Shown in pieces: positions 1 through 7,580 of a DNA stretch of 64,000 bases. Position numbers and translations under genes: made by a program. Every line of letters starts with the position of its first letter. The stretch's first letter is position 1. The DNA is from JB111 sp052093225 (GTDB lineage: Bacteria; Actinomycetota; Actinomycetes; Actinomycetales; Actinomycetaceae). The notes beneath the pieces are model-generated. The model saw nothing but the letters and a program-made list of their open reading frames with translations, did not search any database and was not told the origin of the DNA. Location: the NCBI GenBank assembly GCA_052093225.1, contig JBQDDG010000008.1, positions 19,432-83,431 on the forward strand, read 5' to 3'.

Positions 1-378
1 CAGTCGGGGGATGCGGAGACGGAGCTGGACTACGGCCGTACCGACGACGTCGTGCTCGTGGGTGACTTCGACGGCGACGGCGCGGACACGTTCACGGTCC
101 GTCGTGGCAACTCCTACTTCGTCTCCAACACCCTGCAGGGCGGGGACGCGGAGTCGGAGCTGGACTACGGCCGTGCCTCGGACGAGGTGTACGTCGGTGA
201 CTGGGACGCGAACGGCACGGACACCTTCGCGGTTCGTCGCGGCATCACGTTCTTCGTCAGCAACAGCCTGTCCTCGACGGTCGCGGAGATCGAGCAGGAC
301 TACGGCCGCTCCGGTGACGAGGTGTTCGTCGGCGACTGGGACGGCGACGGCACGGACACCCTCGGCGTCCGCCGCTAG
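1..378 (+). CDS. C-terminal part of a secreted FG-GAP-like repeat protein (5' end outside window)
   Basis: The reading frame is open from base 1 and stops with TAG at 376-378, so only the last 125 codons are present. It holds three copies of a roughly 44-residue unit: a D-F/W-D-G-D-G (or D-A-N-G) acidic loop, then T-D-T-F/L-x-V-R-R-G, an aromatic F-F-V-S-N strand and a linker ending D-Y-G-R. Such DxDxDG loops are typical of calcium-binding FG-GAP/VCBS-like beta-propeller blades. The same unit forms the C-terminus of the CAP-domain protein at 34911-36494, so the two are paralogous in this part. By analogy this protein is probably secreted and binds a surface or polysaccharide, but the N-terminal domain is not visible and the ligand is unknown. 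Confidence 0.8.
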   Translation, partial: QSGDAETELDYGRTDDVVLVGDFDGDGADTFTVRRGNSYFVSNTLQGGDAESELDYGRASDEVYVGDWDANGTDTFAVRRGITFFVSNSLSSTVAEIEQDYGRSGDEVFVGDWDGDGTDTLGVRR

Positions 379-740
379 ACCGACTCTCGTCGAGATTGCG
401 GTTGGTCACCCACGAGTGAGGGGCTCCTTCCACGAGTGAGGGGTGTTTTCCTCACGCGCGAGGAGTAGCTCTGCAGGAGTGAGCGGCGAACGGTCCGCAG
501 ACCGTTCGCCCCTCACCGATGTCCGGACCGAGCAGGTCCTGCCGCGCGCCGAACCGCACTCTTGGCGGGTCAAGCCAAGCCGGGCCAGGCAGGCCCGGCC
601 CAGGTCGAGGGTCGGCGTCGGGGAGAAGACTCCTCACTCGTGAAAATGCCCCTCACTCGTGGAGGGCGGCGCGGACTCGGCGACCGGAGCCGGGGCCCCG
701 GTGGAAGACTGCTCGGACCCCACTCGACGCAAGGACACCA
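379..740. other. Intergenic region with short repeats and a strong hairpin
   Basis: No gene is visible here. The stretch contains, in order, one GTCGAGATTGCGGTTGG element (389-405), two copies of CACGAGTGAGGGG (411-423, 431-443), a long stem-loop (479-516), and two copies of the first repeat's reverse complement CCTCACTCGTG (632-642, 651-661). The rest is GC-rich and featureless. The region probably terminates the upstream gene and carries the promoter of the MFS gene at 741. Confidence 0.6.
479..516. terminator. Strong stem-loop, probable terminator of the first gene
   Basis: GTGAG at 479-483 pairs with CTCAC at 512-516, and GGCGAACGGT at 485-494 pairs perfectly with ACCGTTCGCC at 501-510; only one C-C mismatch interrupts the stem and the loop is 6 nt (CCGCAG). 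No U-tract follows, which is common for high-GC actinobacterial terminators. It lies about 100 nt after the stop at 378, so a role as a repeat-borne element is equally possible. Confidence 0.5.
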
Positions 741-1985
741 GTGCCCCACACCAACGAGAGAGACGCCGGGGGTGCCTCCGGACCGACCACTCTCCTCGTC
801 GCCACGCTGGCCCTCCTCTCGGCGGTCGCGCCGCTGGCGACGGACATGTACCTCCCGGCGTTCCCCGAGATGCAGGGCGATCTCGGCACGACCGCCGCGG
901 GCGTTCAGCTCACCCTCACCACGTTCATGATCGGGCTCGCCGTCGGCCAGCTCGTCATCGGACCGCTGTCCGACGCGCTCGGCCGGCGCGGGCCGCTGCT
1001 CGCCGGCACGCTGGTCTGCCTCGGGGCGAGCATCGCCTGCGCCCTCGCCCCGAACGTCGGGGTGCTCGTGGCGATGCGGTTCCTCCAGGGCGTGAGCGGG
1101 GCGGGGGGCATCGTGCTCTCCCGCGCCGTCATCACGGACATGACCAAGGGCCCCAGCACCGCCAAGCTCATGAGCCTGATGATGGTCCTCGGTGGTCTCA
1201 TGCCCGCCCTCGCCCCGTCGGTGGGCGGCGTCATCCTCTCGGTCGCCGAATGGCGCGCGGTGTTCTGGGTGATCGCCGCGCTCGTCACCGTCATGGTCGT
1301 CGGCGTCCTCGCGGTGGTGCCCGAGTCGCTGCCGGCGCAGCAGCGCGAGTCCGGCGGGCTGCGCAGGCTCGTGGGCGCGGCCGGCGAGGTGCTGGGGAAC
1401 CGGACCTACGTGCTCGCCACGGGCGTGTTCACGCTCGGGTTCGGCGCGTTCTTCGGGTACATCTCGGCCTCGCCGTTCGTCCTGCAGAACATCCTCGGGC
1501 TCGGCGAGCAGCAGTACGCCATCGCGTTCGGCGTCAACTCGCTCGGCATCATGGCCAGCGGCGCGATCGCCATCCGAGTCGCGGACCGCCTGCCGATCCT
1601 CCCGGTCATCGGCGTCGGTCTCGGGCTGCTCGGCGTGGGCTCGCTGACGCTGCTGGTGCTCGCGCTCACCGGGCCGACGCTCGTCCCGACCCTGGCGGCG
1701 ATGTTCGTCTCCGCCGCCTCGATCGGTCTGTTCATGGGCAACTCCTCGGCGCTCGCCATGCAGGCACTCACGTCCGCCGCGGGCACCGGCTCGGCGATGC
1801 TCGGTGCCACGCAGTTCCTGCTGGCCGGTCTTGTCTCCCCGCTCGTCAGCCTCAACGGCGAGCGCGACGCCGTGCCGATGGGCGTCGTCATGGTGTGCGG
1901 CACGGCCCTGGCCCTCCTCGCGTACGGCGCGCTGCGTCGCCGGCTCCGTGGTGTCGAGCGGTCCGGCGGCACCGTCACCGGCTGA
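741..1985 (+). CDS. Bcr/CflA-type MFS drug-efflux transporter
   Basis: This is a 414-residue polytopic membrane protein of the major facilitator superfamily. The N-terminal segment has the signature of the Bcr/CflA (DHA1) branch: a first helix followed by A-T-D-M-Y-L-P-A-F-P, then the loop G-P-L-S-D-A-L-G-R-R-G (motif A of proton-driven antiporters) between helices 2 and 3. About twelve hydrophobic segments are spread along the protein. Members export bicyclomycin, sulfonamides, chloramphenicol or other small molecules by proton antiport; the substrate here cannot be read from sequence. GTG at 741 is chosen because AAGGA lies 6 nt upstream and the N-terminus then matches the family; the frame stays open further upstream but without family-like sequence. 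Confidence 0.85.
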   Translation: MPHTNERDAGGASGPTTLLVATLALLSAVAPLATDMYLPAFPEMQGDLGTTAAGVQLTLTTFMIGLAVGQLVIGPLSDALGRRGPLLAGTLVCLGASIACALAPNVGVLVAMRFLQGVSGAGGIVLSRAVITDMTKGPSTAKLMSLMMVLGGLMPALAPSVGGVILSVAEWRAVFWVIAALVTVMVVGVLAVVPESLPAQQRESGGLRRLVGAAGEVLGNRTYVLATGVFTLGFGAFFGYISASPFVLQNILGLGEQQYAIAFGVNSLGIMASGAIAIRVADRLPILPVIGVGLGLLGVGSLTLLVLALTGPTLVPTLAAMFVSAASIGLFMGNSSALAMQALTSAAGTGSAMLGATQFLLAGLVSPLVSLNGERDAVPMGVVMVCGTALALLAYGALRRRLRGVERSGGTVTG

Positions 1986-2033
1986 CCGTCGGCCTAGGTC
2001 CGGCGCCCCGACGACGTGCGCCGCCGTCGGTGC

Positions 2034-2657
2034 TCAGCCAAGCAGGTCCGCCACCTCGTGCAGCGACGAGAGGCGCCACCGCGCCCCGCCGTCGTCGAGG
2101 TCGAGCCCGGGGGTGAGGACGATCGCGCCCTCGACGCCGGCTCCGGCGGCAGCCTCGGCGTCGATCGGGCGGTCGCCGACCGCGAGGCACTCGTCGGCGT
2201 CGAGCGCGTGGCGGGCGAGGAGCTCGCGGTACATCGCCGGGTCCGGCTTGCGCGGGAAGCCGTCCGGGGCGCAGAGCATGTCGTCGACGACGAGGCCGAG
2301 CCCCTCCAGGAGCGACGTCGCGCTGGACCGGTCGCGGTGGGTGACCACGAGGTTGAGCCCGCCGAGGTCCCGCGCGGCACGCATCGCCTCGTGCACGCCG
2401 TCCATCACGGGCGGGGGAGCGTGGCGCCAGCGCTCCTTCAACGCCGCCTCGGCCGCCCGCAGCTCGGCCGGATCGACGTCGAACCGCTCGGCCAGGGTGG
2501 AGACTGCCAGCCCGGTCGAGCGCCGCGTGAGTGAGGCGACGTCGCGCTCGCTCACCTCGTGCCCGTGGCCGGCGACGACGGCGCGCAACGTGGCGTCGAG
2601 CGCGGGGTAGGTGTCCACGAGGGTGCCGCCCATGTCCCAGACGAGGTGTCGTCGCAT
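2034..2657 (-). CDS. HAD-superfamily hydrolase (phosphoglycolate-phosphatase-like)
   Basis: A 207-residue haloacid-dehalogenase-like protein. Motif I near the N-terminus reads W-D-M-G-G-T-L-V-D: the nucleophilic Asp is present but the usual second Asp (general acid/base, two residues on) is Gly. Motif II Thr lies in L-V-V-T-H-R-D. Motif III Lys is in R-K-P-D-P-A-M-Y and motif IV is G-D-R-P-I-D-A. A helical cap lies between motifs I and II, as in HAD subfamily IA. Such proteins hydrolyse phosphomonoesters such as 2-phosphoglycolate or sugar phosphates. The Gly replacement may lower or change activity. The ATG at 2657 puts motif I at residue 8, as expected. Confidence 0.75.
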   Translation of the reverse strand: MRRHLVWDMGGTLVDTYPALDATLRAVVAGHGHEVSERDVASLTRRSTGLAVSTLAERFDVDPAELRAAEAALKERWRHAPPPVMDGVHEAMRAARDLGGLNLVVTHRDRSSATSLLEGLGLVVDDMLCAPDGFPRKPDPAMYRELLARHALDADECLAVGDRPIDAEAAAGAGVEGAIVLTPGLDLDDGGARWRLSSLHEVADLLG

Positions 2658-2742
2658 CCACCCAGTGTGTCGGCCCGCCCTCTCCCCGCGCGCGGTGGGG
2701 AACGAGCTGTGACGTGGCGCACGGACATGGTTGGATGGGGGC

Positions 2743-3198
2743 ATGGATCAGACTGAGCACGAGACCCGGGTCGTGAGCGCCAGCCTGGAGATCGAGGCGC
2801 CCGCCGCCGAGATCTTCGAGCTCATCGCCGTGCCCGCGAACCAGCCGCGGTGGGACGGGAACGACAACCTCGTCGAGTCGCCCGTGACCACCCAGGTCGC
2901 CGAGGTCGGTGAGGTCTTCGAGATGCTCAACACCAGCGGGAGCACGCGTGCCAACACGGTCTCGGAGCTCGAGCAGGACCGGCTTGTCGCCTGGATGCCG
3001 GGCGTGGTGGGGGAGGAGCCCGTCGGCCACGTCTGGCGGTGGGAGCTCCGGCCCGAGTCGGAGGGGCGCACGCTCGTCACCCACACCTACGACTGGACGA
3101 ATCTCCACGACGAGAAGCGGCTCACCAGGGCCCGGGCGACGACGAGCGAGCACCTCCTCGCGTCGGTCCGCCGGCTCAAGGAGCTGGCCGAGAGCTGA
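2743..3198 (+). CDS. SRPBCC (START-like) family protein
   Basis: A 151-residue soluble protein with the layout of a polyketide-cyclase/dehydrase-like SRPBCC domain: a first strand (V-S-A-S-L-E-I-E-A-P), the typical A-A-E-I-F-E-L-I-A helix, P-x-x-x-P-R-W-D-G-N, and a C-terminal strand T-L-V-T-H-T-Y-D-W followed by a long helix. Such domains form a helix-grip cavity for hydrophobic ligands; the ligand and role are unknown. ATG at 2743 sits just after a G-rich stretch (GGATGGGGG). The gene converges with the SDR gene at 3206, only 7 nt apart. Confidence 0.75.
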   Translation: MDQTEHETRVVSASLEIEAPAAEIFELIAVPANQPRWDGNDNLVESPVTTQVAEVGEVFEMLNTSGSTRANTVSELEQDRLVAWMPGVVGEEPVGHVWRWELRPESEGRTLVTHTYDWTNLHDEKRLTRARATTSEHLLASVRRLKELAES

Positions 3199-3205
3199 CC
3201 GCCGG

Positions 3206-4117
3206 TCAGAAGACGGGCTTGCCGCCCGTGACGCCGAGCACCGCCGCGGAGACGTAGCTCGCCTCCTCCGGCGAGGCTAGGAAGACGAACGCGCCCGCCA
3301 CCTCGGAGGGCTGGCCGGCGCGACCGAGCGGTGTGTCGCCCCCGAACGCGGGCATCGAGTCCCCGCCCTTGGTGGCCGGTTGCAGCGGCGTCCAGATCGG
3401 TCCCGGGGCGACGGCGTTGACCCTGATCCCGCGTTCGCCCAGCTCCTGGGCCAGGTTGACGGTGATGTTCGTGATCGCCGCCTTGGTGGCGGCGTAGTCG
3501 ATGAGGCTGACGGAGGGGTCGTAGGCCTGGATCGAGGCGCAGTTGATGATCGAGGACCCGGCGCGCAGGTGGGGGAGCGCCTCCTGAGTGACCCAGAACA
3601 GCGCGTAGAGGTTGACCTTGACTATCGAGTCCATCTGCTCGGTGGTGACGTCCTCGATCCCGTTCTCCCGCCGCGCCCACTGGGCGCCGGCGTTGTTGAC
3701 GAGGACGTCGAGGCCGCCGAGCCCGGCGACGGCGTCCCGCACCATCGCCCGGGCGGTGTCCTCCGAGCGTAGGTCGCCGGGCAGCAGGACTGCACGCCGT
3801 CCTGCGCGCCGCACCCACTCGGCGGTCTCCTCGGCGTCGGGCTGCTCCTCGGGGAGGTAGGAGATCGCGACGTCGGCACCCTCGCGCGCGTAGGCGATCG
3901 CCACCGCGCGGCCGATGCCGGAGTCCCCGCCCGTGACCAGGGCCCGCAGCCCGTCGAGCCGCGCGTGGCCGCGGTAGCTCGTCTCGCCGTGGTCCGGGCG
4001 CGGGTCCATCGACCCGGTACGACCGGGCGGCTCCTGCTCCTGCGCGGGGAAGCCGCCGTCGGGGCCGGCGAGCGCGGAGGCGTCGGTGGCCACCCGGTGC
4101 AGGTCGTCGTTGCTCAT
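3206..4117 (-). CDS. SDR-family oxidoreductase (YghA/YhdF-like)
   Basis: A 303-residue short-chain dehydrogenase/reductase. The Rossmann motif T-G-G-D-S-G-I-G is at residues 62-69, N-N-A-G at 141-144, the catalytic Ser in I-N-C-A-S near 195, and Y-A-A-T-K with Tyr 208 and Lys 212. A Pro-rich N-terminal extension of about 50 residues (P-A-Q-E-Q-E-P-P-G-R) is typical of the long SDR branch that includes E. coli YghA and Bacillus general-stress proteins YhdF/YdaD. These use NAD(P)H on small carbonyls or sugars; the substrate is not known. ATG at 4117 starts M-S-N-D-D; the frame is open further upstream but codes nothing family-like. Confidence 0.85.
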   Translation of the reverse strand: MSNDDLHRVATDASALAGPDGGFPAQEQEPPGRTGSMDPRPDHGETSYRGHARLDGLRALVTGGDSGIGRAVAIAYAREGADVAISYLPEEQPDAEETAEWVRRAGRRAVLLPGDLRSEDTARAMVRDAVAGLGGLDVLVNNAGAQWARRENGIEDVTTEQMDSIVKVNLYALFWVTQEALPHLRAGSSIINCASIQAYDPSVSLIDYAATKAAITNITVNLAQELGERGIRVNAVAPGPIWTPLQPATKGGDSMPAFGGDTPLGRAGQPSEVAGAFVFLASPEEASYVSAAVLGVTGGKPVF

Positions 4118-4271
4118 GCCCTCAGCGTGGCACCGGGGTCGGGTGACCGCGACCGGGGGCCGGGCGCGCGGGAGCGCACCCGGAGCAGCACGTGTCCGTG
4201 CAGTGCCGGCGCGGGTGCCGGTGGTCGGCGCGACGCCGCGCGGACACCGCCGAGGAGACGGACGCACCGGA

Positions 4272-4304
4272 ACGGCCCCGACGCCGCGGAGGCATCGGGG
4301 CCGT
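4272..4304 (-). terminator. Stem-loop downstream of carD
   Basis: ACGGCCCCGA at 4272-4281 pairs perfectly with TCGGGGCCGT at 4295-4304 around a 13-nt loop. It lies 37 nt beyond the carD stop on the minus strand and before the SDR gene, so it most likely ends the carD transcript. There is no U-tract. Confidence 0.55.
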
Positions 4305-4340
4305 GTCGTCAACCGGCCGGGTCGTCAGCCGGTCGGGTGG

Positions 4341-4871
4341 TCAGCTGGCGGGGGCGAGCTGCTTGTCCGAGCCGATCTCGGGCACCTCGCGCTCGAGGAT
4401 CGCGTGGTCGACGATCTCCCCGGCGCGCTCGGCGTCCACCCCGAGGCCGATGGCCATCTCGGCGACGAGCGGCTCGCGGGCGTCACGCATGAGGGTGCGC
4501 TCGCCGAACGAGATGCCCGAGTCGGTCTCGCGGCGGTAGAGGTCGCGCACGACGGCCGCGATCTGGCTCGCGTCGCCCGTCGAGACCTTGTCCTGCGCGG
4601 CCTTGATCCGGCGGGACCAGACCTTCTCGAACGGTGCGGACTCGTCGGCGAGGATCCCGAGGACCTTGCTGATCTGCTCGGCGTCCATCACCTCGCGGAC
4701 CCCGACCTCCTCCAGCCTGTCGAGCGGGATCGCCACGGCGAGCTCCTGCCCCTGGACGTCGAGCCGCGCGTACTTGACCGAGGCTCCCTTGACCTTGCGG
4801 GTGAAGACCTTGGCGAGGACGCTCGGCCCGTGGTGGGGGTGGACGACGGTCTGGCCGGGGACGAAGGGCAT
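4341..4871 (-). CDS. carD: CarD/CdnL-type RNA polymerase-binding transcription factor
   Basis: A 176-residue CarD-like regulator. The N-terminal Tudor-like domain begins M-P-F-V-P-G-Q-T-V-V-H-P-H-H-G-P, with the usual continuation into R-K-V-K-G and L-D-V-Q-G-Q-E-L. The C-terminal helical domain carries S-R-R-I-K-A-A-Q-D-K and L-Y-R-R-E-T-D-S-G-I-S. CarD binds the RNA polymerase beta subunit and upstream DNA, stabilising open complexes at rRNA and housekeeping promoters, and is essential in mycobacteria. ATG at 4871 has AGGAG 6 nt upstream. An AT-rich stretch at 5000-5040, rare in this DNA and containing GATAAT on the minus strand, is the likely promoter, giving a leader of about 140 nt. Confidence 0.9.
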   Translation of the reverse strand: MPFVPGQTVVHPHHGPSVLAKVFTRKVKGASVKYARLDVQGQELAVAIPLDRLEEVGVREVMDAEQISKVLGILADESAPFEKVWSRRIKAAQDKVSTGDASQIAAVVRDLYRRETDSGISFGERTLMRDAREPLVAEMAIGLGVDAERAGEIVDHAILEREVPEIGSDKQLAPAS

Positions 4872-5103
4872 GGATCTCCTCGCATCGAGTCGGTCGACCC
4901 GGCCGCCCGCTCGCGCGACGGTCGTCCGGACGGCGGCGGGACGCGCCGCGCGTGGGGACATGAGCAGGACGGCTCGGCGAGTCGTCCGAAACTCACGGAT
5001 CTTTACGACAATTATCGCACAACCGTTCGAAAAATGCCAGTGTGATGCTGTTCCCACCGTCGTGACGAACCCGCCCCGAGCGGGACCCTGGCAGTCTGGT
5101 GGT

Positions 5104-5526
5104 ATGGCGGACGCGGAGATGTACATCGTCAACCACGAGTGGGCGGCGGCCGGCCCGGAGCCCTGGGACGAGTCCTCGATCGTCACGCTCAGGGCCGAGC
5201 TCTCCTCTCCCACCAGCGGGGACGCCGTGCGGCAGGCGATCGAGAGCTGGTGGTCGGACAGCCTCGAACGGTCGGACGCCGATGCCCCCGTGGCCTACGA
5301 GGGCGGCTGCGTCGTGCCGCGCCCGCAGGGCGACGGGGATCGCGTCGTCGTCCACCTCCGGGCCCGCGGCGAGGAGGCGTTCGACGAGGTCGCGCGGTTC
5401 GCCGCGTGGGTCCACCGGCTGGCGACGGTCGCCGAGCCCGAGGTCGACATCACGTGGACCGAGCTGCCCCATGTGAATCGCGCCTCGGAGGAGGAGGCGC
5501 TCGATGCCCTGCACTCCCCGGCCTGA
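5104..5526 (+). CDS. Hypothetical protein, 140 aa
   Basis: I do not recognise a family. The protein is soluble, strongly acidic and alpha/beta-like: it starts M-A-D-A-E-M-Y-I-V-N-H-E-W, has a W-W-S-D core, and ends with a strand V-D-I-T-W-T-E-L and an acidic helix E-E-E-A-L-D-A-L. It has no signal peptide or membrane segment. Codon use fits the surrounding genes (GC-rich third positions). It is divergent from carD, sharing the AT-rich region at 5000-5040. The ATG is the first in the frame that follows the intergenic region; no strong ribosome-binding site is seen. Confidence 0.65.
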   Translation: MADAEMYIVNHEWAAAGPEPWDESSIVTLRAELSSPTSGDAVRQAIESWWSDSLERSDADAPVAYEGGCVVPRPQGDGDRVVVHLRARGEEAFDEVARFAAWVHRLATVAEPEVDITWTELPHVNRASEEEALDALHSPA

Positions 5527-5548
5527 GCCTGGGCCGGTGGCCGGCCCT

Positions 5549-5716
5549 CCCGCGGAGCCCGACGGCGGCCCTCCCGCGGGGCACGACGACGGCCATCCCG
5601 CGGGGCACGACGACGGCCATCCCGCGGGGCACGACGACGGCCATCCCGCGGGGCACGACGGCGGCCCTCCCGCGGGGCACGACGACGGCCATCCCGCGGG
5701 GTGCGGCGTCGGCCCT
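5549..5716. repeat. Tandem repeat, seven copies of a 24-bp unit
   Basis: Seven consecutive 24-bp units begin at 5549, 5573, 5597, 5621, 5645, 5669 and 5693. Units 2, 3, 4 and 6 read CCCGCGGGGCACGACGACGG then CCAT; unit 5 differs slightly, and units 1 and 7 are degenerate edges. The array fills most of the 332-bp interval between the unknown gene (ending 5526) and the TetR gene (5859). In one plus-strand frame it encodes P-A-G-H-D-D-G-H repeats. Length polymorphism between strains is expected. Confidence 0.9.
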
Positions 5717-5858
5717 GTCGCGGGTCCCGACGGCGGTGCTCGCGCCGGGAAGGAGCTCACCCCGGGAGGCGCGCGACCTGCCGCCCGAGGGCATTGCCAC
5801 CACTCCGCACGGCACGGCGATGTGTCGTCGGCGGCTGCATCAACTTACAGTGTGTGGC

Positions 5859-6506
5859 ATGCCTAGACAGCGCACGTACGACGACTCCCTGCGGGACCGG
5901 CTGGTGGACGATGCTGCGCAGGTGATCGCCGACCACGGCGTCCAGGCGCTGTCCGTCCGTGACGTGGCGATGCGCGCCGGCACGACGACGAACGCGATCT
6001 ACACGTTCTTCGGCAGCCGCGGCTCGCTCATCGAGGAGGTCGTGGCCAAGGCGGACCTGTCGTTCGTCAAGGCGCACCGGGAGGCGGCCGGCGACGGCTC
6101 GGACCTCCTCGACCTCTACAAGATCGGCAAGGCGTACGTCATGTGGGCGCTGGAGTACCCCACGATGTACGTCATCCTCACCGACCGCTCCCACGCGCGG
6201 CGCGTGCCCCCGCCGTGGGCGCCGCACATCGAGCACGGGGCGTCCGAGGACGGTGCGCCGCTCGTCCATTCGGTCGACCTGCTCATGGAGCGGGGGATCC
6301 TCGGCAAGGCCGACCCGGTGCTCGTGAGCACCTACCTGTGGGCCGGGGTGCACGGGTACATCGAGGTCCTGCGCATGCTCGACGGCCAGGAGCCGGAGGG
6401 CTACGACCTGGTGGAGTACCTGCACGCCCTCATCACGCCCTGGGTGGCCCGCAACGGCAAGGGCGAGCCGGTCATCGACCTGGACGCGACCTACCTGAAC
6501 AACTGA
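5859..6506 (+). CDS. TetR-family transcriptional regulator
   Basis: A 215-residue repressor-type protein. The N-terminal helix-turn-helix (about residues 12-58) runs L-V-D-D-A-A-Q-V-I-A-D-H-G, L-S-V-R-D-V-A-M-R-A-G, T-N-A-I-Y-T-F-F-G-S-R-G-S-L, the standard TetR layout. The C-terminal part resembles TetR_C_33/WHG-type ligand domains with a conserved W-A-L-E-Y-P segment followed by Y-V-I-L-T-D-R. The effector is unknown. A -10-like TACAGT at 5846-5851 lies 7 nt before the ATG, with no ribosome-binding site, so the mRNA may be leaderless. The likely target is itself or a neighbour; no clear operator palindrome was found. Confidence 0.85.
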   Translation: MPRQRTYDDSLRDRLVDDAAQVIADHGVQALSVRDVAMRAGTTTNAIYTFFGSRGSLIEEVVAKADLSFVKAHREAAGDGSDLLDLYKIGKAYVMWALEYPTMYVILTDRSHARRVPPPWAPHIEHGASEDGAPLVHSVDLLMERGILGKADPVLVSTYLWAGVHGYIEVLRMLDGQEPEGYDLVEYLHALITPWVARNGKGEPVIDLDATYLNN

Positions 6507-6530
6507 GCACCACCGCTGGCCGGGCCTCCT

Positions 6531-6590
6531 CGCGAGGGGTGCCCGGCCGGCGGTCCGTCACGCGAGGGGTGCCCGGCCGGCGGTCCGTCA
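6531..6590. repeat. Perfect tandem duplication of 30 bp at the 3' end of zupT
   Basis: The 30-bp block at 6531-6560 is repeated without change at 6561-6590. The second copy contains the stop codon of the metal-transporter gene on the minus strand, so the duplication added a second stop-containing end outside the gene. The block is GC-rich and partly palindromic (GCCCGGCCGGC). Confidence 0.9.
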
Positions 6591-7388
6591 GAGGAACAGC
6601 AGGAGGCTGAGTGCCATGACGGCCATGCCGCCGAGGAGTCCGTAGACGGACCAGTGGTGGTGTCCGTACGCCTCGGCCGTCGGCAGCAGCTCGTCGAGCG
6701 AGATGAAGACCATCACCCCGGCGACGGCGGCCAGCACCACGCCCATGACGACCGGCGTGAGGAACGGGGCGAGCACCGCGAAGCCGAGGAGGGCCCCGGC
6801 GGGCTCGGCGAGGCCGGCGAGGAACGCCCACCGCACCGCCTTGGCCCGCGAGCCGGTCGCCCGGCGGACGGGCACCGCGACCGCGATCCCCTCGGGGACG
6901 TTGTGGATGGCGATCGCCGCGGCCACGGGGATGCCCACCTCCGGCTGCTCGAGGGCGGTGACGAACGTGGCGAAGCCCTCGGGGAAGTTGTGCAGCCCGA
7001 TCGCCACCGCCGTGACCGTCCCCATGCGCAGGAGCGCCCTCGCCTCCCGGTCGGCGTCGGCGGCGTCCGTCGCGGGCACCTCGTGCGGGTTGGCGGCGCC
7101 GGGCACGAGCCGGTCGATGACGGCGATGACCGCGACCCCCCCGAAGAACCCCGCCGCGGTCAGCCACGGCGCGCGGCCCTCGCCGACCGACTCGCCGATC
7201 TGGCGCAGGGCCTCGGGGAACAGCTCGACGAACGACACGTAGATCATCACGCCGGCGGAGAAGCCGAGCGCACCGGAGAGGAAGCGGTCGCTGACGGCGT
7301 GCCGGGAGAGCGCGACGAGGGCGCCGAGGGTGGTGGCGAGGCCGGCACCGAGCGTGAGCAGGAACGCGAGCACGGCTCCCTCGGGCAC
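6588..7388 (-). CDS. zupT: ZIP-family metal transporter (ZupT-like)
   Basis: A 266-residue integral membrane protein of the ZIP family, the usual length for ZupT. About eight hydrophobic segments are present. The metal-site motifs are clear: H-N-F-P-E-G in one mid-protein helix and H-N-V-P-E-G in the next, plus the E-L-F-P-E and D-E-L-L-P-T-A elements of helices 2 and 7. ZupT takes up Zn(II), Fe(II), Mn(II) or Co(II) across the cytoplasmic membrane. The start is GTG at 7388. Its 3' end lies inside a 30-bp tandem duplication. No Zur box was recognised upstream. Confidence 0.9.
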   Translation of the reverse strand: MPEGAVLAFLLTLGAGLATTLGALVALSRHAVSDRFLSGALGFSAGVMIYVSFVELFPEALRQIGESVGEGRAPWLTAAGFFGGVAVIAVIDRLVPGAANPHEVPATDAADADREARALLRMGTVTAVAIGLHNFPEGFATFVTALEQPEVGIPVAAAIAIHNVPEGIAVAVPVRRATGSRAKAVRWAFLAGLAEPAGALLGFAVLAPFLTPVVMGVVLAAVAGVMVFISLDELLPTAEAYGHHHWSVYGLLGGMAVMALSLLLFL

Positions 7389-7580
7389 GGCACACCTCCG
7401 TCTCGTCGCCTCGTCCGTGTGGCGGGCCGCGGTGCTCGTGGGGACCGGTCGGCGTCGCCGGGGCCAGGTTAGGCGCCCCCGGGGCGGACGCTCGCCACCG
7501 GCCCGGTCGGGGCGTCGCCCCGGGGCCAGGCGCGGCTACGCTCGGGGAAGCAGACCCGGCCGATCGAGGAGCATCCCCGC

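Noticed and set aside
5549..5716. CRISPR array
   Set aside because: The units are contiguous 24-bp repeats with no spacers.
5504..5866. Frame encoding a 120-residue Gly/His/Asp-rich protein
   Set aside because: It has no ribosome-binding site, starts inside the upstream gene and is mostly a product of the 24-bp repeat; kept only as a finding, not as a gene.
6654..7472. Long plus-strand frame opposite zupT
   Set aside because: It is a GC-rich shadow of zupT, with Gly/Arg/His-rich sequence and no domain.
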